Shown: positions 37,770 through 46,608 of the stretch, piece after piece
How positions within the stretch are numbered: position 1 is the stretch's first letter
How the letters are laid out: each line of letters starts with the position of its first letter
Assembly (NCBI GenBank): GCA_021790385.1
Contig: JAJYDW010000020.1
Span: 1-52,892 of the forward strand
DNA length: 52,892 nucleotides
From: Planctomycetota bacterium
Lineage (GTDB): Bacteria > Planctomycetota > Phycisphaerae > WQYP01
Direction: 5' to 3'
Position numbers and translations under genes: made by a program
The notes under the pieces: model-generated
The model's input: the letters and a program-made list of their open reading frames with translations, nothing else
Databases searched by the model: none
Told to the model about the DNA's origin: nothing

Positions 37770-38936
37770 ATGGCCGCGATATGCCTTTATTTTCAAGTCC
37801 ACCAGCCGTTTCGTCTGCGCCGTTATGGCGTGTTCGAAAGCGACACGGATTATTTTGATAATTTGCGCAATGCTTCGGTGATGGAGCTTGTGGCCCGGCG
37901 GAGTTACATGCCGACCAATCGCCTGATGCTGGACTTATTTAAACGTTATGGGAAAGATTTTCGTATCAGCTTAAGTATTACGGTTACGGCCTTGGAACAG
38001 CTTGAGCGCTGGGCTCCGCAGGTGCTGGAATCTTTTCAGGCGATGGCAGACACGGGCTGCGTGGAATTTCTGGGTGAAACATCGCATTCCAGCTTGGCGT
38101 TCCTGTACTCGCCGGAGGAATTCCGCCAGCAGATTAAATTGCATCGGCAGGCGATCAAGCGACTGTTTGGTCAGACGCCCAAGGTTTTTCGCAATACCAA
38201 TCTCATTTTTTCCAATGCGATTGGCAGTGTGGTACGGCAGCTTAATTTTGAAGCCGCGATCATGGAGGGTTGGGAGGGGGTGCTGGGGTCGCGAAATCTA
38301 GGTTTTCCGTATCGCCTGCAGCAATCAGATCTGAAACTGCTGCTGCGCCATTACCGTCTGAGTGAGGATATTGCGCTGCGCTTCGGCATTAAAAACTGGT
38401 CACAGTGGCCTCTGACCGCGGAAAAGTACACCCATTGGTTAAATGGCATGAATGGCCAAGGCGCGTACTGCCTGTTGGGCATGGACTATGAAACATTTGG
38501 AGAGCGCCAGCCGGAAGAGACGGGCATTTTCAAATTTCTTGCGGCCTTGCCGGGAAATGTACTGGCGTTGGGGGATGTATTCCGCACACCGTCACAATGC
38601 GTACAGGAAATTGCCACATTGAATGAAATCAGCGTGCCGCAGTTTGTTTCCTGGACCGATGATAACCGGGATATAGGTCCGTGGTTGGGCAATGCCATGC
38701 AGGCTAATGCCATGCAGGAGCTTTATCGTCTGGAAGAAGCGGTAAAAACGCGGCAAGATCAGGAATTGCTCAGTGATTGGAGGCGTTTAACCAGCGGCGA
38801 CCACTTCTTTTATATGAATACCAGGCATTTTGGCGAGCCGGGAGGGAATATGTTTAACCCGTACGAATCGCCCTATGACGGATACATTAACTTTATGAGC
38901 GTGCTGGATAGTATTACTGCCCGTATTCGAAATTAG
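37770..38936 (+). CDS. Glycoside hydrolase family 57 protein (alpha-amylase-like)
   Basis: 388 aa from ATG 37770, with GCGGAG just before; an in-frame start at 37617 adds 51 unlikely residues. The GH57 N-terminal motif is ICLYFQVHQPFRLR with the conserved His. GCVEFLGETSHSSLAF carries the region with the family Glu, and LLGMDYETFGER the catalytic-type Asp region. These define a GH57 barrel acting on alpha-glucans such as glycogen. No signal peptide, so it is cytoplasmic. Often the gene neighbours glycogen or starch genes; none is adjacent here. Confidence 0.9.
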   Translation: MAAICLYFQVHQPFRLRRYGVFESDTDYFDNLRNASVMELVARRSYMPTNRLMLDLFKRYGKDFRISLSITVTALEQLERWAPQVLESFQAMADTGCVEFLGETSHSSLAFLYSPEEFRQQIKLHRQAIKRLFGQTPKVFRNTNLIFSNAIGSVVRQLNFEAAIMEGWEGVLGSRNLGFPYRLQQSDLKLLLRHYRLSEDIALRFGIKNWSQWPLTAEKYTHWLNGMNGQGAYCLLGMDYETFGERQPEETGIFKFLAALPGNVLALGDVFRTPSQCVQEIATLNEISVPQFVSWTDDNRDIGPWLGNAMQANAMQELYRLEEAVKTRQDQELLSDWRRLTSGDHFFYMNTRHFGEPGGNMFNPYESPYDGYINFMSVLDSITARIRN

Positions 38937-39231
38937 ATCCAGTCATAGCTGATGGGTTATGGGCTTATCTATCCGGCCAGGACCAATGGGGGGCGGTGCG
39001 GCCTGCGGTTGCAATCGGTCCATGACTGGCGTGGGTTGTAGCAAGTACGGTGTAAGGTTTGCTACAACGGGCGACCAGCATTAATTGCGCAGGCGTTGCC
39101 TGCACCATCGGATTTGGTGATGTAAATTGATAACGCTTGATGGAGGCCCCTGTTTGGTGCGAATTGTAGGACTACATGCTGTATAAGCAGGCAGCATGTC
39201 TTGAAGTTGCCTGTAATTTATGCCAGGCGAG
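38937..39231. other. Structured region between GH57 and amt
   Basis: No gene. Four inverted repeats lie here: TTGTAGCAA/TTGCTACAA (39036-39067, 9 bp perfect), GCAGGC/GCCTGC (39089-39103), ACATGCTG/CAGCATGT (39174-39199, 8 bp perfect) and GCCTG/CAGGC (39209-39228). They all lie upstream of the amt promoter, so they may be terminators without a U-run, or operator sites. Confidence 0.5.
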
Positions 39232-39260
39232 TTGACTAAACTAACGCTTGTGCTTATTAA
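39232..39260 (+). promoter_or_regulatory. Sigma70-type promoter of amt
   Basis: TTGACT (39232-39237), 17-nt spacer, TATTAA (39255-39260). The predicted start near 39267 gives a 40-nt leader to the amt ATG with AAGGGGG in it. No sigma54 GG-N10-GC element was seen. Confidence 0.6.
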
Positions 39261-39307
39261 ATAGCGGCTGGGATGTACATTAAGTTGGGTTACCAAGGGG
39301 GTTATAC

Positions 39308-40738
39308 ATGGAATTGCGGTATCTTTCTGGAAAACGTCGGCAAATAATCGGTTGGGTGATGGTTGCGGGCGTGGCGCTGGCAGCCGGGCGGGTATCAGCG
39401 GCAACACCCTCGTATCCTTCAGCGGCTGGGACGTCACTTGGAACCTTGTTTGGTCATGCGTCGTGTGTCTGGATGCTGGTAAGTACGGCGCTGGTGATGC
39501 TGATGGTGCCAGGTTTGGCCCTTTTCTATGGCGGAATGGTGCGACGGAAAAATGTAATCGCCACGATGATGCATTCGTATGTGGCCCTGGCGGTGGTAGG
39601 TCTGGTATGGGTGGTGCTGGGTTACACACTGGCGTTTGGGCACGATTACGCCGGCTTAATCGGATTTACGCCGGGGCAAATTATGCTCTGGCATGTGTTG
39701 CCTGGCAGTTCTATTAATCCATCGGGCCATGCAGCCATTCCTCTGTATGTGTTTATCATGTTTGAAGGAATGTTTGCGGCCATCACCGCCGCCATTATTT
39801 CGGGTTCAATTGTGGAACGCGTACGCTTTGGCCCTTATGTAGCGTTTCTGGTGCTGTGGACCCTGCTTATTTACTGTCCGCTGGCGCATTGGGTATGGGG
39901 TAATGGTTGGCTGGGCACTGAGCATGGTCTGGGGGTCATGGATTTTGCCGGTGGTACGGTGGTGGAAATTGCCTCGGGAGTGAGCGGCCTGGCGATGGCG
40001 CTGTATGTTGGAAAGAGAATTGGATATCCGGACAGCGTGCTGCAACCTAATTCGCTGGTACTGACCTTTTTCGGAGCGGGCATACTCTGGTTTGGTTGGT
40101 TTGGCTTTAACGGCGGATCGGCCATTGCGATGGATCGCTCCGCGGTGCTGGCCTTTACCAACACACAGATTGCGGCGGCTGCTGGGGCGATGTCGTGGCT
40201 GGTGGCGGATTGGATGAAGCATGGTCGCCCAACCTCCATCAGCGTGGCCTCGGGCCTGGTTGCGGGCATGGTGGCCATCACCCCGGCGTGCGGGTTTGTT
40301 AGTCCTGCAAGTGCGTTGTTGATTGGAGCCGCGGCCGGAGTGATCTGCTACGCGGCCGTTATTCTCAAGAACCGTTTTGGCTACGATGACTCATTGGATG
40401 CATTCGGTGTGCATGGAGTTGGCGGCTTTTTGGGAATCGTCGCCACGGGCTTGCTGGCCAGTCGCATGATGGGATCGGGCAGCGGATTATTAAACGGTAA
40501 TGTTCATCAGTTTTTAATTCAATGTCTAGCGGCGTTGGTTGCAGTAGGGTTTTGTCTGCTGGGCACGCTGCTGCTGGCCTTTATTATTGACAAATTCATA
40601 GGGCTTCGTGTGACTTCCAGTGACGAAATAGACGGCTTGGATATTGCGATTCATGCTGAGTCGGGTTGGAACCTCTCGGATGTGCCGGCCCCTGCCGTTG
40701 AACTACCGGGCAGTATTACCGTGGACCCCGTGAATTAG
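39308..40738 (+). CDS. amt: Ammonium transporter (Amt/MEP/Rh) with Glu at first pore-His site
   Basis: 476 aa. Cleavable signal peptide (residues about 1-31), then 11 membrane helices. Recognised by PGLALFYGGMVRRKN, IMFEGMFAAITAAIISG, then DFAGGTVVEIASG and GVHGVGGFLG. The second pore His (E. coli His318) is present, but the first (His168) is Glu220 (codon GAA at 39965-39967), the change also known in yeast Mep1/Mep3. Such transporters conduct ammonium with altered selectivity or rate. AAGGGGG stands 6 nt upstream of ATG 39308. No glnK/glnB gene is adjacent. The stop overlaps that of the convergent RlmI gene. Confidence 0.95.
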   Translation: MELRYLSGKRRQIIGWVMVAGVALAAGRVSAATPSYPSAAGTSLGTLFGHASCVWMLVSTALVMLMVPGLALFYGGMVRRKNVIATMMHSYVALAVVGLVWVVLGYTLAFGHDYAGLIGFTPGQIMLWHVLPGSSINPSGHAAIPLYVFIMFEGMFAAITAAIISGSIVERVRFGPYVAFLVLWTLLIYCPLAHWVWGNGWLGTEHGLGVMDFAGGTVVEIASGVSGLAMALYVGKRIGYPDSVLQPNSLVLTFFGAGILWFGWFGFNGGSAIAMDRSAVLAFTNTQIAAAAGAMSWLVADWMKHGRPTSISVASGLVAGMVAITPACGFVSPASALLIGAAAGVICYAAVILKNRFGYDDSLDAFGVHGVGGFLGIVATGLLASRMMGSGSGLLNGNVHQFLIQCLAALVAVGFCLLGTLLLAFIIDKFIGLRVTSSDEIDGLDIAIHAESGWNLSDVPAPAVELPGSITVDPVN

Positions 40739-42120
40739 AAGACACGGCACCACAGGCACTTAAGATAGCCGCCCTCGAGATAATCGGTAGCCACCGGATG
40801 GTCCATGCCAGGTCCGGTCTGACGTAAGATTTGCACGCGGCGCTGGGCGCTGCGGGCTGCTCCGCGGATAATACTGGTGAATTCGACGGCGTCGACAAGT
40901 CCACTGCAGGAACAGGTGAGCAGCAGGCCGCCGGGACGGACCAGTGCCAATGCCAGCTTGTTGAGGTCAAAATACTTCTGGCGACCTTCAGCAAAATCCA
41001 GTCGCGTAGGAACCAGCTTGGGCGGATCCAAAACGATGACATCGTAACTGCGGCTATTTTGCTTCATTTGCCGCAGGTAGGCGAAGGCGTCGGCTTGAAC
41101 CATCTGATAAACGGTCGGAGCTATCGAATTGAGATTGGCGTTGCGGCGCGCCAAGGCCAGCGATTCTTCATCAAGATCAACGGCGGTGACATTGGCAGCC
41201 TGGCCCAATTTGGCGGCGTATATGCCAAAGCCGCCGGTGTAACAGCACACATCTAAAACCTGGGCGTTGTGGCAAAAATGCGTAAGAGCGAGGCGATTAT
41301 CACGTTGGTCACAGAAAAACCCGGTTTTGTGGCCGCTGGTTAAATCAATTTGAAAACGCAGGGTATTTTCCGTGATGATGGTGGAAAGGCGGTTGGGAGC
41401 CTCAAAATTGGCCTGGCGGCCAGCCGGACCGAATGTCTTTTCCAGACGAAAGCCTTCCGCATTTTGAATCTTTTCGTCGGCACGGGTTAAAACCTCCTTC
41501 AGATTCAATAAATTCTGCAGAGTTTTGGTAATGCGGTCTCGCCGCAAATACATTGCCAAAGCAAAAAGTTCCACAACGGCATAATCGCCCAGGCGATCAA
41601 CAATAAGGCCCGGCAAGCCATCACCTTCCGCATGCACGAGGCGGTAGGCATTGGTGACCTTTTCCAGTTGCAGGGTGTGGTGCCGCAATTCCATGGCACT
41701 TTGCAACCGCATGGGTAGAAATTCTTCATCCACGGTTTGAGTGTTATGGCAAAGCATCCGGAGAGCGACTTGGGATTGGGTATTGAGCAGGCCCGTGCCA
41801 AATATTGCCCCATCGCGGTCGTACACCTGAACCAGGCCGCCGTTGGTTGCTTCCGGGGCGATGCGGCCCACCATTTTACGAAAGACGGCATTGTTGTAGA
41901 CGGCGTTGCGAAGCTGCACCCATGGTAGCGGGCCATGGTGTTGCAGTGCCACCATGCGCTGCAGAGCGGGCACGTGGATGGTGCCTGGCCTTCCGGCAAC
42001 CTGCGCGCCGCTGGTGCCTGTTCCGCTTGAATTGGGTTGAGCCGAGGCTGGGTCGGCGTGGTCTGGTGCCTGGCGATCCACGGAATTATCGGCGGCATTG
42101 GAACTTCTATTTTTGTTCAT
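40735..42120 (-). CDS. RlmI-like 23S rRNA (cytosine-C5) methyltransferase
   Basis: 461 aa. An N-terminal polar tail of about 45 residues, a PUA-type RNA-binding domain, then a class I SAM methyltransferase. The SAM site is VLDVCCYTGGFGIYAAK, the acidic site VTAVDLDEES, and the catalytic region VLDPPKLVPTR with TCSCSGLV, the C5-cytosine methyltransferase pattern of RlmI. Probably modifies 23S rRNA. Convergent with amt: the two stops overlap by 4 nt, so there is no room for a terminator between them. Confidence 0.9.
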   Translation of the reverse strand: MNKNRSSNAADNSVDRQAPDHADPASAQPNSSGTGTSGAQVAGRPGTIHVPALQRMVALQHHGPLPWVQLRNAVYNNAVFRKMVGRIAPEATNGGLVQVYDRDGAIFGTGLLNTQSQVALRMLCHNTQTVDEEFLPMRLQSAMELRHHTLQLEKVTNAYRLVHAEGDGLPGLIVDRLGDYAVVELFALAMYLRRDRITKTLQNLLNLKEVLTRADEKIQNAEGFRLEKTFGPAGRQANFEAPNRLSTIITENTLRFQIDLTSGHKTGFFCDQRDNRLALTHFCHNAQVLDVCCYTGGFGIYAAKLGQAANVTAVDLDEESLALARRNANLNSIAPTVYQMVQADAFAYLRQMKQNSRSYDVIVLDPPKLVPTRLDFAEGRQKYFDLNKLALALVRPGGLLLTCSCSGLVDAVEFTSIIRGAARSAQRRVQILRQTGPGMDHPVATDYLEGGYLKCLWCRVF

Positions 42121-42153
42121 ACGGGTTCCATTGCAAAGCTGGCGGCAGGCTGG

Positions 42154-43386
42154 TTATGCATTTACAGATTCCACTGCTGGAATGGTAAGCATGACGATGG
42201 CCGCGATAATGGCCAGCAGGGCCGCATAACCGTAAGACCATTGCGCGCCAAAGCGATACAACAACCCCATGGCAATATTGCCGACAAACAAGCCCAGGCT
42301 TCGCATGGCGGTAAGTGCACCCATGCCCCGACCTGTAGATTGACTGGGCATAAGCCGGGAAATAATGGTTGGCTCAATGGTTTCGATAACTCCAAGAGAG
42401 AGTCCCATCAGGCCGACAATGGGGTAATACAGCAGGGGATTGGTTCCGGTGTAATAGACCACGCCCATGCCGGCGGCCGCCAGACCACCGAGCAGATAAC
42501 CCCACAGAGCCAGCATGCGGATGCCGCCTTTGACCTTTTTCCCGACTGACAGGCCGGTGACCGCGGAGACCCCAAAGAAGACTACGTAGGATAATATGGC
42601 CCAGGCGGCATTGTGGATGGCAGTACCATGGCGAGCCTGATCTACGGTTAAAATGGGAAAGCCAATGCTGAAAGAACTGAAACCATAAAGAGCCGCGGAA
42701 AGCAGGAGGCGGCGGTAAATCTGCTGGTTGGCGGAGCTTTGAGAATTTTGTGCGGCCGTGGCAGGAGCAGGTACTGCCGTAGCAACTTTTGATCCAGCGT
42801 GCACCAGCGTTAAAAACAGAGTGGAACAGAGCAGCGGGATAATGGTGAGGAGAAAAATATGGGTGAATTTTACGCCGGCAATGACCAGCAGCATGGTACT
42901 CAGTGCCGCCAGAAAGCCGCCGCCGATGTCCAGTGCGTGGAGAAAACCAAAGGCTTGGCCGCGGTGTTCTTTGGTTACGGCCTGGGTAAGCATGGTGCGT
43001 CTTGGAGGCGAGCGAAAATTGCGAGCCCACCAACCGCCGGAAAATAAGGCGATGGCCAGGCCGGGCAATGTAGCCAGGCCGGAGAGCGAAAGCAGTGGAA
43101 TAAGAATATTGCCGGAGATGGCCGTGCGTTTGGCACCGAAGCGGTCGGCCATGTGTCCGCCGATCAGGGCGAAAACGGCTCCCGGGCCATAACTGATGGC
43201 CGTGGCCAGACCGAACATCCAGACCGGCTGTTTGAGGCTAAGGACGAGAAATAGCGGGAAGATGGCGAGGACGGATTGATACCCCAAATCGGCGAAACAT
43301 GCCGACAAGCTGATGAAAAGTACATCCCTGGAAAGCCAGGATTTTTCCGTTGCAGGGGCTTCCAATGAATTGGCGGTATCAGACAT
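42154..43386 (-). CDS. MFS transporter
   Basis: 410 aa, twelve predicted helices. Motif A is GGHMADRFGAKRT after helix 2; SGGWWARNFRSPPRRTM and EHRGQAFGFLHALD lie between helices 4 and 5, typical of drug/efflux MFS proteins. ATG 43386 is preceded by AAGGAG at 9 nt; the frame's earlier ATGs are ignored. Substrate unknown. Its stop lies 33 nt before the RlmI-like start on the same strand, so they may share a transcript. Confidence 0.88.
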   Translation of the reverse strand: MSDTANSLEAPATEKSWLSRDVLFISLSACFADLGYQSVLAIFPLFLVLSLKQPVWMFGLATAISYGPGAVFALIGGHMADRFGAKRTAISGNILIPLLSLSGLATLPGLAIALFSGGWWARNFRSPPRRTMLTQAVTKEHRGQAFGFLHALDIGGGFLAALSTMLLVIAGVKFTHIFLLTIIPLLCSTLFLTLVHAGSKVATAVPAPATAAQNSQSSANQQIYRRLLLSAALYGFSSFSIGFPILTVDQARHGTAIHNAAWAILSYVVFFGVSAVTGLSVGKKVKGGIRMLALWGYLLGGLAAAGMGVVYYTGTNPLLYYPIVGLMGLSLGVIETIEPTIISRLMPSQSTGRGMGALTAMRSLGLFVGNIAMGLLYRFGAQWSYGYAALLAIIAAIVMLTIPAVESVNA

Positions 43387-43517
43387 GATCAGGTACTCCT
43401 TGTTCGTGGGGGCGATGCGTTTCATCGTCGGTCGGGTTGGCACAATGCGGCCACATCGCCGCTACCGGTCATTCTAGGTGGATTCGCGTAAACTGCAATG
43501 AAGGTGGAAGGCCGCAA

Positions 43518-43533
43518 GTGGCCACGCGGCCAC
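43518..43533. repeat. Hairpin downstream of ald
   Basis: GTGGCC/GGCCAC around a 4-nt loop, extendable to 11 of 13 pairs with flanking GC-rich bases. It lies 7 nt past the alanine dehydrogenase stop. No T-run, so termination is only possible. Confidence 0.4.
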
Positions 43534-43539
43534 GTGCCG

Positions 43540-44622
43540 CTATTTTAGTGCTGCCGCGACAGCGGGGTGAGTAATTTTGCCATCCTGCATGTTGAGTCCG
43601 GCGGCCAGTCCGGCATCGGCGGCGGCGGCTTTATGCCAGCCATGATCGGCAATTGCCTGCACGTAGGGAAATGTGGCGTTACACAGGGCAAAGGTGCTGG
43701 TACGGCCGACTGCACCGGGTATGTTGGTAACACAATAATGCAGCACTCCGTTAACAACATAAGTCGGAGATTGATGTGTTGTAGGACGGCTGGTTTCCAC
43801 GCAACCACCCTGATCTATAGCTACGTCTACAATGACGCTGCCGGGTTTCATGCGTTTTAAGTCATCGGCTTTTATCAATCGTGGAGCGCGAGCTCCCGGC
43901 AGCAGGACGGCACCGATCACCAGGTCCGCATCAGGGAGAGCATCGCGTATGGTATGAGCATCGGAAAATACAGTTTTGACATTAGCCGGCATGACTTCAC
44001 TCAGGTGCCGAAGTCTATCCAGATTAACATCCATCAGAGTCACCTGAGCTCCCAGGCCTGCGGCCACGCGAGCGGCATGATGCCCGACGACTCCGGCTCC
44101 GAGCACCACAACATTGGCAGGAGCTACCCCGGGAACGCCACCAAGCAGAATTCCACGTCCCATCATTGGCCGTTCAAGATATTTGGCTCCTTCTTGAATG
44201 GACATTTTCCCGGCGACTTCGCTCATCGGCGTGAGGCAAGGAAGTCGGCCATGGTCATCACGAATAGTTTCGTAGGCAATGGCGTGAATTTTGACAGCAA
44301 GGCAGGCTTTGGCCACAGCCGGCTCAGCGGCAAAATGAAAATAAGTCAGAATCATTTGATGGGGATGCAAAAGTGTAAATTCTTTTTCCTGCGGTTCCTT
44401 TACCTTGACGATCAATTCCGCAAGATTCCAGATTTGTTTGGCGGTGGGGGTTATTTCCGCTCCGGCCTGTTGATATTCAGCATCGGTAATTCCGGAACCA
44501 ATACCGGCTTGCGTTTCAATCAGAACAGTATGGCCGCGTTTAGACAAAGCTTCCGCGCCGGCGGGAATCATGGCGACACGATATTCATCACTTTTACATT
44601 CTTTAGGAACGCCAATGATCAT
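43540..44622 (-). CDS. ald: Alanine dehydrogenase
   Basis: 360 aa, normal length. Interconverts L-alanine and pyruvate plus ammonium with NAD+. Family marks: MIIGVPKECKSDEYRVAMIP, the substrate Lys in LIVKVKEPQ, the catalytic His in LHPHQMILTYFHFA, the NAD fold VVVLGAGVVGHHAA and the Asp in VDVAIDQGGCVETS. ATG 44622 overlaps the ROK gene stop by 4 nt (44619-44622), so translation is coupled. Ammonium handling links it loosely with amt, which lies 3 kb away on the other strand. Confidence 0.97.
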   Translation of the reverse strand: MIIGVPKECKSDEYRVAMIPAGAEALSKRGHTVLIETQAGIGSGITDAEYQQAGAEITPTAKQIWNLAELIVKVKEPQEKEFTLLHPHQMILTYFHFAAEPAVAKACLAVKIHAIAYETIRDDHGRLPCLTPMSEVAGKMSIQEGAKYLERPMMGRGILLGGVPGVAPANVVVLGAGVVGHHAARVAAGLGAQVTLMDVNLDRLRHLSEVMPANVKTVFSDAHTIRDALPDADLVIGAVLLPGARAPRLIKADDLKRMKPGSVIVDVAIDQGGCVETSRPTTHQSPTYVVNGVLHYCVTNIPGAVGRTSTFALCNATFPYVQAIADHGWHKAAAADAGLAAGLNMQDGKITHPAVAAALK

Positions 44623-45614
44623 GCGTTGAACTCCGTAGAAAAAAGTCTCCCATGGTGCGATCCTCGGTCGGCACGGGTGGTGGAATCCTTGACATCACCA
44701 GCCTGGCCAGCGACGGCAGCGGCCAAAGCCGAACAATCCTGCAGGCGATCGGCGAGGCCGGCGGGAACAACACGGCAGAGTCGCCCGCCATCAAGCGATT
44801 TTTCCGCCAGGCGGCTACGTACCTGGTTCAGCCATGAATCTCCGAGATAGGCCGCCAAACTGCCGATGACAATCATTTCCAGGCGAAGCAGATCGGAAAG
44901 TAACGCGCAAATATCACCCACGGCCTGGGCGCTGGTGTGCAATATTTGTATGGCATCAGGATCGGCGGCGGCGGCAAGCGCGGCAATGTCGGCGGGGGTG
45001 GGTGGCTGGTGGGCAAACCGATGGGGACGCAGCCAACAGGCCAAACCTGCCAAGGCCTGGGCAGAACAGTAAGCCTCGGCACTGCCGCGCACTCCGAATG
45101 CAACCGGGCCATCCGGGCGAAGCTGAAAATGGCCGATTTCCGGATTAAGTCCTCCCGCTCCCAGATAAACCTTTCCACCAAGAATAAGGCCTGCTCCAAA
45201 GCCAGTACCGCATGTGAGGTATGCCAGATGATTGACTCCCCGCGCGGCTCCCCAAAGATGTTCAGCCAGTGCGCAGGCGGCGGCATCATGCGCTACTCGG
45301 ACCGGCAATTTCAGGGCCTGCTCCAGGCGTTGTTGCAAGGGGATGTTGTCCCAGCCGGGAAGATTGGGCGGTCCCAGAACAATCCCCTGGTTGCCATTAA
45401 GCGGTCCGCCGACGGCGACACCAACAGCGGTGATGGGATAGTCCTGTCGCAATTGAGAGGCTGCATTAAGAAAATCAGCAATCATGGCCTCCGGGCCGCG
45501 CTGGGCCTGCGACGGCCATGGTATCCGGGCAACAATGTGGCCGTCCGGCGTGCCTACAATTGCGGCCGATTTGGTTCCACCAATATCCCAGCCGAGATAG
45601 AACTGATTGTGCAT
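44619..45614 (-). CDS. ROK family protein without the Cys zinc motif
   Basis: 331 aa. Sugar-kinase fold of the ROK family (glucokinase, N-acetylglucosamine/mannosamine kinases): phosphate-1 loop GWDIGGTKSAAIV, catalytic-type VAHDAAACALAEHL with the Asp, and phosphate-2 LTCGTGFGAGLILGG, then the GHFQL segment. The usual CxCGxxGCxE zinc site is replaced by AFGVRGSAEAYC. No DNA-binding domain precedes it, so it is a kinase-type ROK rather than a repressor. Coupled to ald by a 4-nt overlap. Substrate not predictable. Confidence 0.88.
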   Translation of the reverse strand: MHNQFYLGWDIGGTKSAAIVGTPDGHIVARIPWPSQAQRGPEAMIADFLNAASQLRQDYPITAVGVAVGGPLNGNQGIVLGPPNLPGWDNIPLQQRLEQALKLPVRVAHDAAACALAEHLWGAARGVNHLAYLTCGTGFGAGLILGGKVYLGAGGLNPEIGHFQLRPDGPVAFGVRGSAEAYCSAQALAGLACWLRPHRFAHQPPTPADIAALAAAADPDAIQILHTSAQAVGDICALLSDLLRLEMIVIGSLAAYLGDSWLNQVRSRLAEKSLDGGRLCRVVPAGLADRLQDCSALAAAVAGQAGDVKDSTTRADRGSHHGRLFSTEFNA

Positions 45615-45668
45615 AGGTTTGCTTATACGTAGGATGCAAAAAATACAGCCGACGCAATGGGGGCTGCC

Positions 45669-46205
45669 TTACGCCGCTGCCGGCTGTTCGCTACCGCAGC
45701 TTTTGCATTTGGTAGCCTCCAGCGGAATGGTTTCCAGACAGAATTTACACGCCTTGGTAGGTGGCGGGGGCGGCGGCGGGGGGGGCGGAGGAGGAGCCTT
45801 GACCAGAAGTTTAATGATAATAAAACATACCAAGCCGGTGATAACCAGCGTAAGAAACTGATTGCCCAAATCGCCGATCAGCAATTTAACCGGCTCCATG
45901 ACCTGCTGGTGGGTTTTGGGATCTAAAATGGGTTTAAAGGTGGTGGGGTTGAGTTTTGGAACATGGCCAATGGTAATGCCGGCGGTCCGCCAGGAACCGT
46001 TGGGTAAAAAAAGATTGATGACTGGCATGATAAGATCAGAGTTTACTTTACCGACAAACCCACCGAAGGCTCCGCCGATAATGACACCGATGGCCAGTGA
46101 AAGGGCATTGCCCTGAAAGAGGAATTTTTTGAATTCCTGATGAAAAGACAAGCTCTTGTCCCGCAAGGCCTTGGGATTAAAATTCTTTTTAGCATCGAAA
46201 GGCAT
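45669..46205 (-). CDS. mscL: Large-conductance mechanosensitive channel MscL with zinc-ribbon tail
   Basis: 178 aa. Opens under membrane tension to release solutes. The MscL core has the amphipathic N-terminal helix, [20 protein letters not shown] (helix 1, pore), [10 protein letters not shown] and the second helix [19 protein letters not shown]. Then come twelve Pro in a row and a zinc ribbon with two CxxC knuckles (CKFC and CKSC). GGAGG precedes ATG 46205; an earlier in-frame ATG at 46229 is rejected. The Pro run makes EF-P-dependent translation likely. Confidence 0.93.
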   Translation of the reverse strand: MPFDAKKNFNPKALRDKSLSFHQEFKKFLFQGNALSLAIGVIIGGAFGGFVGKVNSDLIMPVINLFLPNGSWRTAGITIGHVPKLNPTTFKPILDPKTHQQVMEPVKLLIGDLGNQFLTLVITGLVCFIIIKLLVKAPPPPPPPPPPPPTKACKFCLETIPLEATKCKSCGSEQPAAA

Positions 46206-46296
46206 ATTTACCTCCACGCGTGTGTACACAGATGTCCATGAAGGTGCATTAAAACCTCGTCAGGTGATTTTTGCAAGTATCGTGCGAGCAGTCGTG

Positions 46297-46473
46297 TTAA
46301 TCTTGGGCCAATGCTTTATTACAATTCCATTTGACCTGAAAAATATCTCCATATCGTAAAGAAAGCCAACCTCCACCGGCATCTATGGACGGACCATATG
46401 AATTCAATGCGCCCTGTGCCGAGTGGTAACTGGCTTCATGTTGCGCTGTTGCTGGCCCGGTGTCCCTATCCAT
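46297..46473 (-). CDS. Candidate 58-aa protein upstream of mscL
   Basis: A 58-codon frame with a strong Shine-Dalgarno site (GGAGG, 7 nt before ATG 46473). The sequence is balanced rather than random-looking, with GPSIDAGGGWLSLRYGD and FQVKWNCNK. No family is recognised. It ends 91 nt before the mscL start on the same strand, so it could be the first gene of that transcript. Absent signal peptide and membrane helix. The CCTCC-AA-GGAGG palindrome around its ribosome site (46481-46492) could mask it. Confidence 0.5.
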   Translation of the reverse strand: MDRDTGPATAQHEASYHSAQGALNSYGPSIDAGGGWLSLRYGDIFQVKWNCNKALAQD

Positions 46474-46579
46474 ATTCGACCCTCCAAGGAGGATATTTTA
46501 CTCTGGCTTGATACAATCCATTTTGCCTTTGTCCAGCCCCCGTATTTGAATCCACTTGAACGTACAGGTTTCACACCCA

Positions 46580-46608
46580 TTGACATCATTTGCTAAGTAT
46601 AATATTTT
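46580..46608 (+). promoter_or_regulatory. Candidate promoter upstream of 225-aa membrane protein
   Basis: Perfect TTGACA (46580-46585), 17-nt spacer, TATTTT (46603-46608); an overlapping TATAAT (46598-46603) has too short a spacer. It would give a leader of about 305 nt before ATG 46922, holding a 26-codon frame (46661-46741, AGGA upstream). Confidence 0.45.
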
